Below, piece by piece: positions 25,887 to 38,150 of a stretch of DNA of 62,020 nt. This stretch comes from Oscillospiraceae bacterium (GTDB lineage Bacteria; Bacillota; Clostridia; Oscillospirales; Acutalibacteraceae): NCBI GenBank assembly GCA_902780565.1, contig CACZGD010000001.1, forward strand, positions 1 through 62,020, given 5' to 3'. Under the pieces are notes generated by a model. It saw only the letters and a program-made list of their open reading frames with translations. It was not told the origin of the DNA and made no database searches. Positions within the stretch are counted from its first letter, which is position 1, and each line of letters begins with the position of its first letter. Made by a program: the position numbers and the translations under genes.

Positions 25887-26345
25887 TCAGCGGTTGCCTC
25901 TTCTGCCGCGGGAAGTATCCGTAAAGCGCTTGAGGTCGCTCATTTTTTCCTCGCTGTCCGCCTTGAATTTCGACATCATATCTTCAAAGGACATCGGACC
26001 GGCTGGCGCAGCGGCGCGCTTCTGGAAATCAGGCTGCCCGGCGGGACGCGGGGGACGTTTTTTGAAATTGCCGCCGTCGTTCTGGAATTTCGGCGCAGAC
26101 TTCGGCTGGGCGGGCTGCGTCTGCTTGATGGACAAACTGATCTTGTTGTTCTCGTTGATCGCAAGAACCTTGACCTTGACGTCCTGCCCCTCACTGATAA
26201 AATCATGGATATCCTTAACGTAAACGGAGGCGACTTCCGAAATATGTACCATGCCGGATTCCCCGTTGGAAAGCTTTACAAAAGCACCGAAGTTTGTGAC
26301 TCCCGTGACTTTTCCCTCATAAATTTCACCGATTTTAGACTGCAT
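25887..26345 (-). CDS. S1 RNA-binding domain protein, YabR-like
   Basis: A 152-residue protein. Residues 3-74 form an S1/OB domain (GEIYEGKVTGVTNFGAFV, GMVHISEVA, VKVLAINENNKISLSIK). The rest is basic and disordered, ending RGRRGNR. It sits after divIC in the order yabP-yabQ-divIC-S1, the same order as yabP-yabQ-divIC-yabR in Bacillus subtilis, which supports the YabR assignment. Probably binds ribosomes or RNA. Confidence 0.88.
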   Translation of the reverse strand: MQSKIGEIYEGKVTGVTNFGAFVKLSNGESGMVHISEVASVYVKDIHDFISEGQDVKVKVLAINENNKISLSIKQTQPAQPKSAPKFQNDGGNFKKRPPRPAGQPDFQKRAAAPAGPMSFEDMMSKFKADSEEKMSDLKRFTDTSRGRRGNR

Positions 26346-26368
26346 AAAAGCGTGCGTCCTCCTGCTGT

Positions 26369-26668
26369 TTAGTTCCGGTCGTCGTTTCCGGGCGTGATAT
26401 TCTGGTACCTGCTTTCGTCCGGATACCCGTAACCGTGCTTGCGTGCTTCTTCTTCTTTTAAGGCGTCTTCATTTTCAGGATCCATCAGGCGGCTGATCCG
26501 CTCGTTCTCCTCCTCATATTCCTGCAGCTGATCCATAGCGGAAGACAGCTTATCCTGCAGATCGTCGATCTGTTTATTGTTATACAGGATATAGAAGAAG
26601 GCGAAAACGACGACCGCGATCAGGATAAGATACAGAAAAATGCTGCCCCGCATTTTTTTATTCTTCAT
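26369..26668 (-). CDS. divIC: Septum formation initiator DivIC/FtsB family
   Basis: A 99-residue bitopic membrane protein: short basic start, one span (about 8-28) and an outer coiled coil (NNKQIDDLQDKLSSAMDQ) ending with an ARKHGYGYPDESRY segment typical of FtsB-like proteins. It links FtsL and FtsQ/DivIB in the divisome. The ATG at 26668 is chosen because the ATG at 26707 lies within the promoter region (TATAAT at 26720-26715). Gene order supports the name. Confidence 0.85.
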   Translation of the reverse strand: MKNKKMRGSIFLYLILIAVVVFAFFYILYNNKQIDDLQDKLSSAMDQLQEYEEENERISRLMDPENEDALKEEEARKHGYGYPDESRYQNITPGNDDRN

Positions 26669-26714
26669 GCAAACGATCTTCCCTGCCTTCGCATTTTCTC
26701 TGCCCATTTGTTTT

Positions 26715-26744
26715 ATTATATATCAACAAAAAGCGATTTTGCAA
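26715..26744 (-). promoter_or_regulatory. Promoter of divIC and the S1-domain gene
   Basis: TTGCAA (26744-26739), 18-base spacer, TATAAT (26720-26715). It would allow vegetative expression separate from the sporulation genes yabP-yabQ upstream. Confidence 0.6.
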
Positions 26745-26761
26745 GAGTTTTTTTAGAATAT

Positions 26762-27121
26762 TCATAATTTTCTTTTATGGTTCTTCTTATTTCTGCGGCG
26801 TCCCCGAACAGCGGCTCCGCACTTATGCAGCAAATACAGGATCGCCTGCCCGGGGAACAGCTCCCAGAGCAGGAATCCGATCGCTTCCCCTGTAAGCAGG
26901 AAAAAGCGCACCCGCCCGAAATCCGTCTCCAACAGGAAGAAAAAGGTCAGGAACGCAGCCGAGACGAAGAACAGAACGTCCTCCAGGAAAACAGCGATAC
27001 GCCCGCGCAGGCCGCACGCGCGAAGCCCCTGAAAGCACGAATAGAGCAGGCCGCACAAAAGCCCCACGCCGAGACTTTTCAGAAAAACGTCAAGCTGAAA
27101 CGCGACGCCGAGCCCGAACAT
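26762..27121 (-). CDS. yabQ: Spore cortex biosynthesis protein YabQ
   Basis: A 119-residue protein with about four membrane spans and a strongly basic tail (RGRRRNKKNHKRKL), matching YabQ, which sits in the outer forespore membrane and is needed for cortex formation in Bacillus. It overlaps yabP by one base (stop/start TGATG), so translation is coupled. Confidence 0.9.
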   Translation of the reverse strand: MFGLGVAFQLDVFLKSLGVGLLCGLLYSCFQGLRACGLRGRIAVFLEDVLFFVSAAFLTFFFLLETDFGRVRFFLLTGEAIGFLLWELFPGQAILYLLHKCGAAVRGRRRNKKNHKRKL

Positions 27122-27396
27122 CAGCCAAAGACCCTGCCGAAAAAGCCCGTGGTTTTTACGGGGGACGCGCTATACTGGATCAGCGTAACGGTACCCTCCA
27201 CGCTCATCTCTCCGTTCTCCAGACTCAGCTTCGTCACCTGCAGGTTTTCGCCTTTAACGGTCAGCCTGCCTGCGGCGGTCTCGATCGTCAGCGTTTCCTC
27301 ATCGAAGTTGGAGGTATCTGTCACACCGGTCAGATCCAGTCGGGTCCTGCCCTCCAGAAACAGCGTGTGCGGCTTCGTCAGCGTTTTTTCTTCCAT
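27121..27396 (-). CDS. yabP: Sporulation protein YabP
   Basis: A 91-residue beta-rich protein of the YabP/YqfC family with the signature HTLFLEGRTRLDLTGVTD and a glycine-ended tail. The start at 27396 follows GGGAGAGG; an ATG 15 bases upstream has no ribosome site. A sigma-E type promoter (27431-27459) precedes it. In Bacillus YabP works with YabQ during spore cortex assembly. Confidence 0.9.
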   Translation of the reverse strand: MEEKTLTKPHTLFLEGRTRLDLTGVTDTSNFDEETLTIETAAGRLTVKGENLQVTKLSLENGEMSVEGTVTLIQYSASPVKTTGFFGRVFG

Positions 27397-27430
27397 AAAG
27401 ACCTCTCCCAAAAACAGAATTTCATATCCT

Positions 27431-27459
27431 ATTCTATGAAAAGGTCTTCCACTCCATGC
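27431..27459 (-). promoter_or_regulatory. Sigma-E type promoter of yabP-yabQ
   Basis: GCATGGA (27459-27453), 14-base spacer, CATAGAAT (27438-27431). The -10 matches seven of eight bases of CATACAMT; the -35 is weaker. Confidence 0.6.
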
Positions 27460-27462
27460 GGA

Positions 27463-28104
27463 TCAGACGAGCTTATCGATATCTTTGGTGTTTCCCATAA
27501 CGATCAGGTGATCCTCATGCTTGAACAGATATTCCGGGGAAAGAACGGGATGGATCTCCGCGTTATGCTTCGCAGCGATTACGTTTACGTTATATTTTGC
27601 GCGGATATTCAGTTCCCGGACGGTCCTGCCGACCCAGCGCTCCGGCGTGGAGATCTCATAGATCACATACTGCCCGCCGAGGTCGATCGCGTCAAAAATA
27701 CTGTCGTTGCTCTCGCTCACGGCAACGCGCTGCGCGAGATCGAGCTCCGGATACACAACCTTGTCCGCGCCGCTGCGCAGCAGGAATTTGCTTTCGATAT
27801 CGCGGTTCACCTCGGAAATAACCTTTTTTGCGCCGAGCTCCTTCAGAGAATTCGTGATCTCCAGAGAATCGGAAAAATGCCCGCCGAGGCAGACGAAGCA
27901 GGTGTCGAATTCATCCACACCGAAGCTTTCGAGCACGGCGGCGTTCGTGCAGTCCGCGATCTTTGCGCTGACTGCAAACGGCGCCATCTTTTCGATGATC
28001 TCCGGATCCTTATCCGCGATCATGACCTCCGTGCCGAGTTCATTGAGTTTTTTACACAAATGCATGCCGAAGGTGGACATGCCGACGATCAGAAATGATT
28101 TCAT
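27463..28104 (-). CDS. ktrA: Potassium uptake gating protein KtrA/TrkA
   Basis: A 213-residue RCK protein. The N-terminal Rossmann domain (FLIVGMSTFGMHLCKKL, VMIADKD) binds nucleotides, and the C-terminal RCK_C/TrkA_C part (residues 135-210) could bind c-di-AMP. It gates the KtrB channel encoded 12 bases upstream. The gdpP gene in this window suggests c-di-AMP control, which is inference. Confidence 0.93.
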   Translation of the reverse strand: MKSFLIVGMSTFGMHLCKKLNELGTEVMIADKDPEIIEKMAPFAVSAKIADCTNAAVLESFGVDEFDTCFVCLGGHFSDSLEITNSLKELGAKKVISEVNRDIESKFLLRSGADKVVYPELDLAQRVAVSESNDSIFDAIDLGGQYVIYEISTPERWVGRTVRELNIRAKYNVNVIAAKHNAEIHPVLSPEYLFKHEDHLIVMGNTKDIDKLV

Positions 28105-28116
28105 ACTGAGTTCTCC

Positions 28117-29454
28117 TTATCCGATATTGATCTCTTCTTTGGGATATTGAATCTTGGGGCGGACACGTTTTTCCAATAAGGCGGACGCAAGCGTTACACT
28201 GCCGACGCGCCCGCAGAACATAAGGGCCATGATCAGGATCTTGCCGATCATAGGCAGATCCCGTGTGATCCCCGTCGTCATACCGACCGTTCCCATGGCG
28301 GAAAACGTCTCAAACAGAACGTCCGTCAGGCGGAACTGCCCGCAGGCGGCGATCACGGTCGTGGCGAGGAACACCAGCGTAAAGTTGAAACAGACGACAC
28401 CGGACGCCTTGCGGATGCTGGACGGCGCAAGCGATCTGCCGAAAAGCTGCGGCTCCCCGGCGGAGGAACGCAGAGACGAAACAAGATAAATGAACAGGAT
28501 CGCGATCGTGGTGGTCTTGATGCCGCCCGCAGTGGAACCGGGTGAGCCGCCGACGAACATCAGGAAGCAGGACAGCAGCACGGAGGGATCCGAAAGCTTC
28601 GCGAGATCGATCGTATTGAAGCCGGCGGTCCGGCAGGTCACGGACTGAAAAAATGAATAAAGGATCCCTTTTCCGACGCTGACTTCCGCAAACAGATGAT
28701 TGCGTTCGAGACAATAAAAGCAGATCGCGCCGCCGACCGTCAGCGTCAGGGAAACGACGAGGACAAGCTTGGAATGCAGAGAGTAACGCTTCAGTCTCCA
28801 GCGATAGTTTCGCACATCCTCCCAGATCTGGAAGCCGATGCCGCCGACCGTAATCAGAAGCATAAACACTATATTGATATATGCCTTGTCCGCATAGGAA
28901 ACGAGGGAATCAAACGGCGCTTTGACGCCCATCAAATCAAACCCGGCATTGCAGAACGCGGAAATCGAATGAAACACGCCGTAATAGATTCCCTTGACCG
29001 GACCGAATTCCCGTATGAACGGGATTGAAAGCAGCACGGCGCCGACACCCTCAATCAGCACCGTTCCCCTGACGATATGGCGCACATAGCCTTTCAGCCC
29101 GGCGATGCGCCCCGTGTTCACGCTTTCCGCCATCAGGGACCGGCTTTTGAGTCCGAGACCTTTCCGGGCAAACGACAGGAACGCCGTCGCGATCGTGATG
29201 AAGCCGAGGCCGCCGATCTGGATCAGCGTGATGATTACGATCTGCCCGAACAACGACCAGTGCGTCGCCGTGTCCACGACGATCAAACCCGTTACGCAGG
29301 ACGCGGAAACGGACGTGAACAGCGCGGGAACGAACGGCGTCCAGACGCGCTCACGGGAAGAGATCGGCAGCATCAGCAGGAACGCGCCGAACAGCGCCAG
29401 CAGCGCGAAGCCGATCGCGATGATCTGCACGTTAGTCAGTTTTTTCAGTCGCAT
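28117..29454 (-). CDS. ktrB: Potassium transporter subunit KtrB/TrkH
   Basis: A 445-residue membrane protein of the SKT family with four pore modules. Selectivity-filter regions are visible as SVSASCVTGLIVVD, SAFCNAGFDL, SVTCRTAGFNT and SAMGTVGMTTGI. It carries K+ inward, likely Na+-stimulated, and pairs with KtrA. It overlaps cinA by 10 bases and GGAGGAG precedes the ATG. Confidence 0.95.
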   Translation of the reverse strand: MRLKKLTNVQIIAIGFALLALFGAFLLMLPISSRERVWTPFVPALFTSVSASCVTGLIVVDTATHWSLFGQIVIITLIQIGGLGFITIATAFLSFARKGLGLKSRSLMAESVNTGRIAGLKGYVRHIVRGTVLIEGVGAVLLSIPFIREFGPVKGIYYGVFHSISAFCNAGFDLMGVKAPFDSLVSYADKAYINIVFMLLITVGGIGFQIWEDVRNYRWRLKRYSLHSKLVLVVSLTLTVGGAICFYCLERNHLFAEVSVGKGILYSFFQSVTCRTAGFNTIDLAKLSDPSVLLSCFLMFVGGSPGSTAGGIKTTTIAILFIYLVSSLRSSAGEPQLFGRSLAPSSIRKASGVVCFNFTLVFLATTVIAACGQFRLTDVLFETFSAMGTVGMTTGITRDLPMIGKILIMALMFCGRVGSVTLASALLEKRVRPKIQYPKEEINIG

Positions 29455-29942
29455 GGCAGCTCCTCCAGCAATGACGATATTGTTTGCGCAGCGTGAACGG
29501 CGGCCCGCTGCCGCACGAGGTTTCTGCCGACGGCTCCGAAATCGCGCGTTTCCGTGATCAAACGCCCCGGCAGCAAATAAGCAAAGCAGACGCGACCGAC
29601 AGGCAAAACGCCGTCGGACTCCGGACCGGCAAAACCTGTGACGGCTACGGCGACCTCCGCGCGGGATATTTCTGCTGCGCCCTTTGCCATTGCGGCGGCC
29701 GTTTGTTCACTGACGACGCCGTATTCCCCGATCGTTTGCAGGGGCACGTCCAGCACCCTGTTTTTCGCTTCCTCCGAATAGACGACAAAGCCATACGAAA
29801 GAACACGGGAGGCGCCGGGCACGTCCGCCAGATACGCTGAAAAGAGCCCTGCAGTACAGGACTCCGCCGCGGAAATATGATAGTTTTTTGTTTTCAGGCT
29901 CCGGACCAATGCGGAAAAGACCGCGCTGTAATCCTCATTCAT
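29445..29942 (-). CDS. CinA-family nicotinamide-nucleotide amidohydrolase
   Basis: A 165-residue single-domain protein equal to the C-terminal (PncC-type) half of CinA. It has the signature SAAESCTAGLFSAYLADVPGAS and GFAGPESDG. Such proteins deamidate NMN to recycle pyridine nucleotides. The N-terminal molybdopterin-like domain of full CinA is absent. It has a promoter (29958-29985) and drives ktrB-ktrA, which follow with an overlap. Confidence 0.9.
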   Translation of the reverse strand: MNEDYSAVFSALVRSLKTKNYHISAAESCTAGLFSAYLADVPGASRVLSYGFVVYSEEAKNRVLDVPLQTIGEYGVVSEQTAAAMAKGAAEISRAEVAVAVTGFAGPESDGVLPVGRVCFAYLLPGRLITETRDFGAVGRNLVRQRAAVHAAQTISSLLEELPCD

Positions 29943-29957
29943 ATAATCACCAAGGAT

Positions 29958-29985
29958 ATTTTACCATACTTTTTGAAAAAAGCAA
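29958..29985 (-). promoter_or_regulatory. Promoter of cinA-ktrB-ktrA
   Basis: TTGCTT, 16-base spacer, TAAAAT (29963-29958), 16 bases before the ATG. Confidence 0.5.
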
Positions 29986-29989
29986 TCAT

Positions 29990-30943
29990 TTATATATAAT
30001 TCCATAATTCTTCTGTCCGTTCCAAAAAGAGAGTCGGCGGGATATCCGGCGGGAGGATCGCGCCGACGCGCCCGGACGCGGCAAGCCGGAAGAGAGCATG
30101 GGCAAACACGGTCAACGAAAAGCCCGTGAAATCAGGATTGGACGGCAGTTTCAGACTGAAGGACAGGGATTCACCGTCGGTGTTCTTTGAAATCACGCGT
30201 CCGCCGTGGGGCATACCGCCATGCTTTTTGTGTAAAGTCTGCAGGTCCGTGAACCGGATCACCGTTTCATATCCGGCAAAATATCCGGGCATGGCGCGGA
30301 CCTGCGCTTCGATCGCCGCGGCGTCAGCGCCCTCCGCTTTCGCGATCAGGCAAACGCGCCGGTGCAGCCTCTCGGGCGTCCTCTCTGCGTCCGGCAATTT
30401 TGAAATGATCGCCTCCGCGTCTTCACGCGGATACGTAAAAGCGACGGCGTCAAGTACGCCCGGGATCCGGCGAAGCGCGTCCGAATGCCCCTGACTGACG
30501 CCGGGACCCCATAACGTGACCGGGGAAGCGCCATGCAAAAACGCTTTTTCATAAAGCCTTGCGACCGAAAACAATCCCGGGTCCCACCCTGCGCAGATCA
30601 GCGCGAGATGCCCGCTTCTTTTCGCTGCGGCATCCGTTTTTGCGAAATGCTGGCTGACGTCCCTGTGCGTATCAAACGCGTCCACCACGTGAAAATGCGA
30701 CGCAAGAAACGGCGTCGTGCGCGGCACTTCGCTCTTGCTCGACCCACAGTTGATCATCACGTCGATCTCCCCCGTAAAGCGCAGAACGTCGCCCGCGTCA
30801 AACAGCGGCGCGCCGCTGAGAGACCTCCCAAGCTGTGTTTTTCGTTTTGTAAAAATACCGAATAAAGATTCCGACGACGTTCTCACGAGCGCGCGTTCAA
30901 CGCCCCTGCCGAGATTCCCGTAACCAAAGATCCCAATCCGCAT
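29990..30943 (-). CDS. ddh: meso-Diaminopimelate dehydrogenase
   Basis: A 317-residue NADP-dependent enzyme that makes meso-diaminopimelate in one step from tetrahydrodipicolinate and ammonia. The Rossmann start IGIFGYGNLGRGVERAL is followed by family motifs CGSSKSEVP, AGWDPGLFSVARL and WGPGVSQGHSDALRR. A GGGGG site lies before the ATG. It overlaps the end of dapB by 47 bases. With DapB the cell can go straight to DAP for wall and lysine synthesis. Confidence 0.95.
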   Translation of the reverse strand: MRIGIFGYGNLGRGVERALVRTSSESLFGIFTKRKTQLGRSLSGAPLFDAGDVLRFTGEIDVMINCGSSKSEVPRTTPFLASHFHVVDAFDTHRDVSQHFAKTDAAAKRSGHLALICAGWDPGLFSVARLYEKAFLHGASPVTLWGPGVSQGHSDALRRIPGVLDAVAFTYPREDAEAIISKLPDAERTPERLHRRVCLIAKAEGADAAAIEAQVRAMPGYFAGYETVIRFTDLQTLHKKHGGMPHGGRVISKNTDGESLSFSLKLPSNPDFTGFSLTVFAHALFRLAASGRVGAILPPDIPPTLFLERTEELWNYI

Positions 30944-31634
30944 CTGCTGCTACCCCCTTTTCCGTATAAAGCCCCGGCTGACAGGCAACCAGCCACGCCG
31001 CCGCCTCGATCGCCTCACGGGCGTATACCGACCGGGATCCCACGCTATGCCGGATCTCAAGCATTTCCGCTCCGTGAACGAATCGCACCGTATGGCTCCC
31101 CTTTTCGTCTCCTGTCCGTTCGGAGCGGATCGAGATCGGCACGTCAGGGACAAGCTTACGGATATCCGACGCAAGGTATTTTGCCGTCCCGCTCGGCAGG
31201 TCCCTTTTTGAAATGTGATGCGTTTCCGAAATGATCACGCTGCAATGCGGTAAAGCGGCAAGCGCCGTCTCCGCCATCCGCCTGAGCAGCGTCAGTCCGC
31301 GCGCGAAATTGGAGCACAGCAGGATCGGGAGCCGCATCGACGCACGACGGATCGCGGCGACATCCTCTTCCGTTTGCCCCGTCGTTCCGATCACAAGCGG
31401 GACCCTGAAAGCACTGGCGTAAGCCAGAAGCTCCTCGGTTTGGCTGCGGTCCGAAAAATCAAGAATGCAGTCTGCGGCGCTATGCAGCGCGGAAAACCCG
31501 CCGACGCAGGGAAAGCCTTCCGTTCCGTCAGCTTTTATGTCTACACCGGAAAGCAGTTTATGCCCGGATTCCCGCAGTGCCTCCAGAACGGCGGCGCCCA
31601 TTTTTCCTTTGCATCCGCTCACGATCAGATCCAT
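30897..31634 (-). CDS. dapB: 4-Hydroxy-tetrahydrodipicolinate reductase
   Basis: A 245-residue enzyme. The nucleotide loop SGCKGKMG is at the start, the active-site histidines in ETHHISKRDLPSGTA with the Lys and the PSGTA motif, and the GTTGQTEED loop in the middle. The ATG at 31634 is preferred (GGAG eight bases upstream) over a GTG nine bases earlier. The last 15 codons run into ddh, so the two products are made from overlapping frames and are surely coupled. Confidence 0.95.
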   Translation of the reverse strand: MDLIVSGCKGKMGAAVLEALRESGHKLLSGVDIKADGTEGFPCVGGFSALHSAADCILDFSDRSQTEELLAYASAFRVPLVIGTTGQTEEDVAAIRRASMRLPILLCSNFARGLTLLRRMAETALAALPHCSVIISETHHISKRDLPSGTAKYLASDIRKLVPDVPISIRSERTGDEKGSHTVRFVHGAEMLEIRHSVGSRSVYAREAIEAAAWLVACQPGLYTEKGVAADADWDLWLRESRQGR

Positions 31635-31645
31635 CCGATCCACTC

Positions 31646-31681
31646 CGAAAAAAAATAGACGACCGAAACCGATCGTCTATA
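31646..31681 (-). terminator. Terminator after the SDR-zinc finger gene
   Basis: ATAGACGA / TCGTCTAT hairpin followed by eight T on the minus strand, 22 bases past the stop. Confidence 0.8.
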
Positions 31682-31702
31682 CTTATGTCAGAGAAGACGG
31701 AT

Positions 31703-33232
31703 TTATTTCTTCTTTTCCCAACCGGCGAAAATATCATCGAAATGATAGACGTTGTGCTCGTCCTTGCGATGATTCGTGTACCAGACCTGGGCAAAGAAGG
31801 GGTTGGTCTTCGCGATCTCGTCGTAATTCCAGGTCTTTTCGGGCAGATAACACTCCGGACACCAATGGCCGCCAAGAAGGATCAGATTGGGGCTGGCCTC
31901 GAACTCTGCGCCGCAGCAGCCGCATTTCCAGCGCAGCTTGGTCATCAGATCGCCCTTTTCCATGGATTCACTCAGGCACTCGCCGCCTCTGAACGCCGCA
32001 GCCTGCTTCATATCCTCGATATCCAGCTCGCTTTTAGGTTTGGATTCGTCATAACCGTGGTCGAGCTTATACTTTTCGGCTGCCTCGTTGGACTTATCGG
32101 GGCTCTCGAGACGGAAGTCCTCCCACTTCGAAGGAATCTTCTGATACTCCTCATAGGAGCCGTAGTAAGCGGACAGTCTGACGGGATCCTTCGTCTTGAC
32201 CCAGTCAAGCGTGCCCCACTTCGGCGTCAGCGCGATCTTTTTCATGAAGGGTTTCGCAGCGGCAGCGATCGGCTTTTTGAAGGGCAGTGCCTTCGGAATG
32301 CGATAATAGAATTCCACCTGACGGGCCAGATGATCAAAGTAATCCTTCACCGGCATGTTGGCGCGGAAATGCAGATACTCCTCCAGCAAATCGCCGTCGG
32401 CATAATACTGACCGTGGAAGTTCTTGGTGGTGAACCAGTTGGGGTCGAACAGGTTCTTCGGCGAGCCGAGACCGATGCAGCCCAGCAGCAGCTCCTCGAA
32501 CTCAAAATTCGTAAGTCTGTATTCCTTGCCGGAACCGATATTATAGTATCTCTGGAAAAATTCTTCAGGCAGATCCTCCGTCACGAAATTGCACATCAGA
32601 CGGCCGGCGTCCTCCACCGTGCACCACTCCAGCATGCCGTTAAGCGGCACGTGATACATAATAGGCTCCATGTTGTGCAGGATGGCGGGATACAGAATGC
32701 CGGACTGCCGCATCACGACCCAGTGCTTGATGCCGCTTTCGACGAAGACGCGCTCCGCCATGGCCTTGGAGATCGCGTAATGATCGTAGACAGAGATCTT
32801 GATCGGATCGCCGCAGCGCCCCCAGTGGATGGGCGTGTTTCTGTCTCCGGTCTCGGCAACGGAGCCGATGTAGCAGACCTTGATATCCTCGGCGTTCGGC
32901 TGTGCAAGAACGGCCTTCACAATATTATCCGCGGCGCCGACGTTGACCTTTCTGGTCGTGTAGGGCTTATAATCCGCAGCGGGAGAAACCATGCCGCCGA
33001 TATGCAGCACGTAGTCGACGCCGGTGATCCCCTTGAGGATCGAATCGTAATCCAGGAAGTCGCCCCAGATGATCTCAACGTTTTTATCCCCCATATAGGG
33101 CTTCAGCCGATCCTTGTTCGCCTCGGACGCGCGGGCGAGAAAATGGATCTTGACGTCCTTGTGCTTATACAGCTCCTGAAACGCCGCCCAACCCATGGTG
33201 CCGGTACCGCCAGTCAGAAATACAGTTTTCAT
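31703..33232 (-). CDS. NAD-dependent epimerase/dehydratase fused to a treble-clef-like zinc finger
   Basis: A 509-residue fusion. Residues 1-300 are an extended SDR with the NAD loop TGGTGTMG, a GSVAETGD segment and the catalytic pair YDHYAISK. Residues 320-400 are a linker. Residues 430-470 hold a zinc site: CGCC then CPEC, spaced by about 16 residues, with the W-x-C...F...SP...G..CPEC look of treble-clef fingers found on nuclease-associated domains. Substrate unknown; the zinc part is an unusual partner for an SDR. It has its own promoter and terminator. Confidence 0.8.
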   Translation of the reverse strand: MKTVFLTGGTGTMGWAAFQELYKHKDVKIHFLARASEANKDRLKPYMGDKNVEIIWGDFLDYDSILKGITGVDYVLHIGGMVSPAADYKPYTTRKVNVGAADNIVKAVLAQPNAEDIKVCYIGSVAETGDRNTPIHWGRCGDPIKISVYDHYAISKAMAERVFVESGIKHWVVMRQSGILYPAILHNMEPIMYHVPLNGMLEWCTVEDAGRLMCNFVTEDLPEEFFQRYYNIGSGKEYRLTNFEFEELLLGCIGLGSPKNLFDPNWFTTKNFHGQYYADGDLLEEYLHFRANMPVKDYFDHLARQVEFYYRIPKALPFKKPIAAAAKPFMKKIALTPKWGTLDWVKTKDPVRLSAYYGSYEEYQKIPSKWEDFRLESPDKSNEAAEKYKLDHGYDESKPKSELDIEDMKQAAAFRGGECLSESMEKGDLMTKLRWKCGCCGAEFEASPNLILLGGHWCPECYLPEKTWNYDEIAKTNPFFAQVWYTNHRKDEHNVYHFDDIFAGWEKKK

Positions 33233-33261
33233 AAAGACTCTCCCTTTTATTTAGTAATTCT

Positions 33262-33290
33262 ATTTTATAATATTTTTTCTGTTCTGTAAA
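33262..33290 (-). promoter_or_regulatory. Sigma-A promoter of the SDR-zinc finger gene
   Basis: TTTACA (33290-33285), 17-base spacer, TAAAAT (33267-33262); each box is five of six. Confidence 0.65.
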
Positions 33291-33320
33291 CTGTTAATTT
33301 GAAAATTTTACGGTTTATTC

Positions 33321-33350
33321 AAAAAAAATCCCGCCGGGCAGGCGGGAAAA
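33321..33350 (-). terminator. Terminator after pfkA
   Basis: TCCCGCC-TGCCC-GGCGGGA followed by a T tract on the minus strand, eight bases past the pfkA stop. Confidence 0.8.
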
Positions 33351-33358
33351 ACGGTTTG

Positions 33359-34348
33359 TCAAATGGAGATCTCCATCGCGATATTATACAGGTTCAGATC
33401 AATGCTCTTTGTCATATTGAGTGCCTCGAAAATATCGAAGTCAAAGATCTGCTCCTTCTGCATGGCGACCACGCGGTTGCCGATGCCGTCCAGCAGCAGG
33501 TGCGCGGCGCGGGAGCCCATCTGGCTGGCGACGACGCGGTCTTTCGCGGACGGAGAACCGCCGCGCTGCACGTGACCGAGCACGGTGGCACGGCTTTCGA
33601 CGCCGAGGTTATGCTCGATATATTTCGCAAGCGAGGAGACGCCGTGGATACCCTGCGCCTCCAGCTTTTCGGTGACGCCTTCCGCAACGACGATAATGAA
33701 ATGTTCCTTACCGGTCTTCTGAGTCCGGCGCATACGCTCGATGATATCTTTTTCGATGTCAAAGGGAAGCTCCGGGATCAGGATCGAGGTCGCACCGATG
33801 GCGATGCCGGCGTTCAGCGCCAGATATCCGGCTCTTCTGCCCATAACCTCAACTACGGTGCAGCGGTCGTGAGACTCACTGGTATCGCGGATACGGTCGA
33901 TCATATCCATGATCGTATTAAGGCAGGTATCATAACCGATGGTATAATCACAGCAGCCGATATCGTTATCGATGGTGCCGGGAATGCCCACACAGTTGAT
34001 GCCGCGCATGCTGAGATCCCGCGCGCCGCGGAAGGAGCCGTCGCCGCCGATCACAACGATGCCTTCGATCTCGTTGGCCTTGCAGATCTCGATCGCTTTC
34101 TGCATGCCCTCCTCGGTCGCGAATTCCGGGCATCGCGCGGAATACAGCATCGTGCCGCCGCGATGGATGATATCGGAAACGCTTCTGAGATTCATCTCAA
34201 ACATATCGCCATGCATCAGACCGAGATATCCTCTTCTGATACCAAGCACACGGGCGCCGTTTTCACAGCCGGTACGTACGACCGCTCTGATCGCGGCGTT
34301 CATGCCGGGCGCGTCTCCGCCGCTGGTAAGTACTGCAATCGTTTTCAT
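33359..34348 (-). CDS. pfkA: ATP-dependent 6-phosphofructokinase
   Basis: Commits fructose-6-phosphate to glycolysis (329 residues, slightly longer than the usual 320). Motifs: GGDAPGMN (11-18), GGDGSFRGA, IPGTIDND, EVMGRRAGYLAL and GGSPSAKDRV. The Gly after GGDG indicates an ATP rather than PPi enzyme. It follows dnaE, a common Bacillota pairing, but has its own promoter. Confidence 0.96.
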   Translation of the reverse strand: MKTIAVLTSGGDAPGMNAAIRAVVRTGCENGARVLGIRRGYLGLMHGDMFEMNLRSVSDIIHRGGTMLYSARCPEFATEEGMQKAIEICKANEIEGIVVIGGDGSFRGARDLSMRGINCVGIPGTIDNDIGCCDYTIGYDTCLNTIMDMIDRIRDTSESHDRCTVVEVMGRRAGYLALNAGIAIGATSILIPELPFDIEKDIIERMRRTQKTGKEHFIIVVAEGVTEKLEAQGIHGVSSLAKYIEHNLGVESRATVLGHVQRGGSPSAKDRVVASQMGSRAAHLLLDGIGNRVVAMQKEQIFDFDIFEALNMTKSIDLNLYNIAMEISI

Positions 34349-34387
34349 AGTATCCTCCTGAATATACTTTCCAAATAAATTCTCTTT

Positions 34388-34416
34388 ATATTATCCTGAA
34401 TTCCGAAAAAAGTCAA
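34388..34416 (-). promoter_or_regulatory. Promoter of pfkA
   Basis: TTGACT (34416-34411), 17-base spacer, TAATAT (34393-34388). It sits between dnaE and pfkA; no terminator separates them, so read-through is also possible. Confidence 0.55.
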
Positions 34417-34424
34417 TAGTGATT

Positions 34425-38142
<3,718 letters not shown>

Positions 38143-38150
<8 letters not shown>

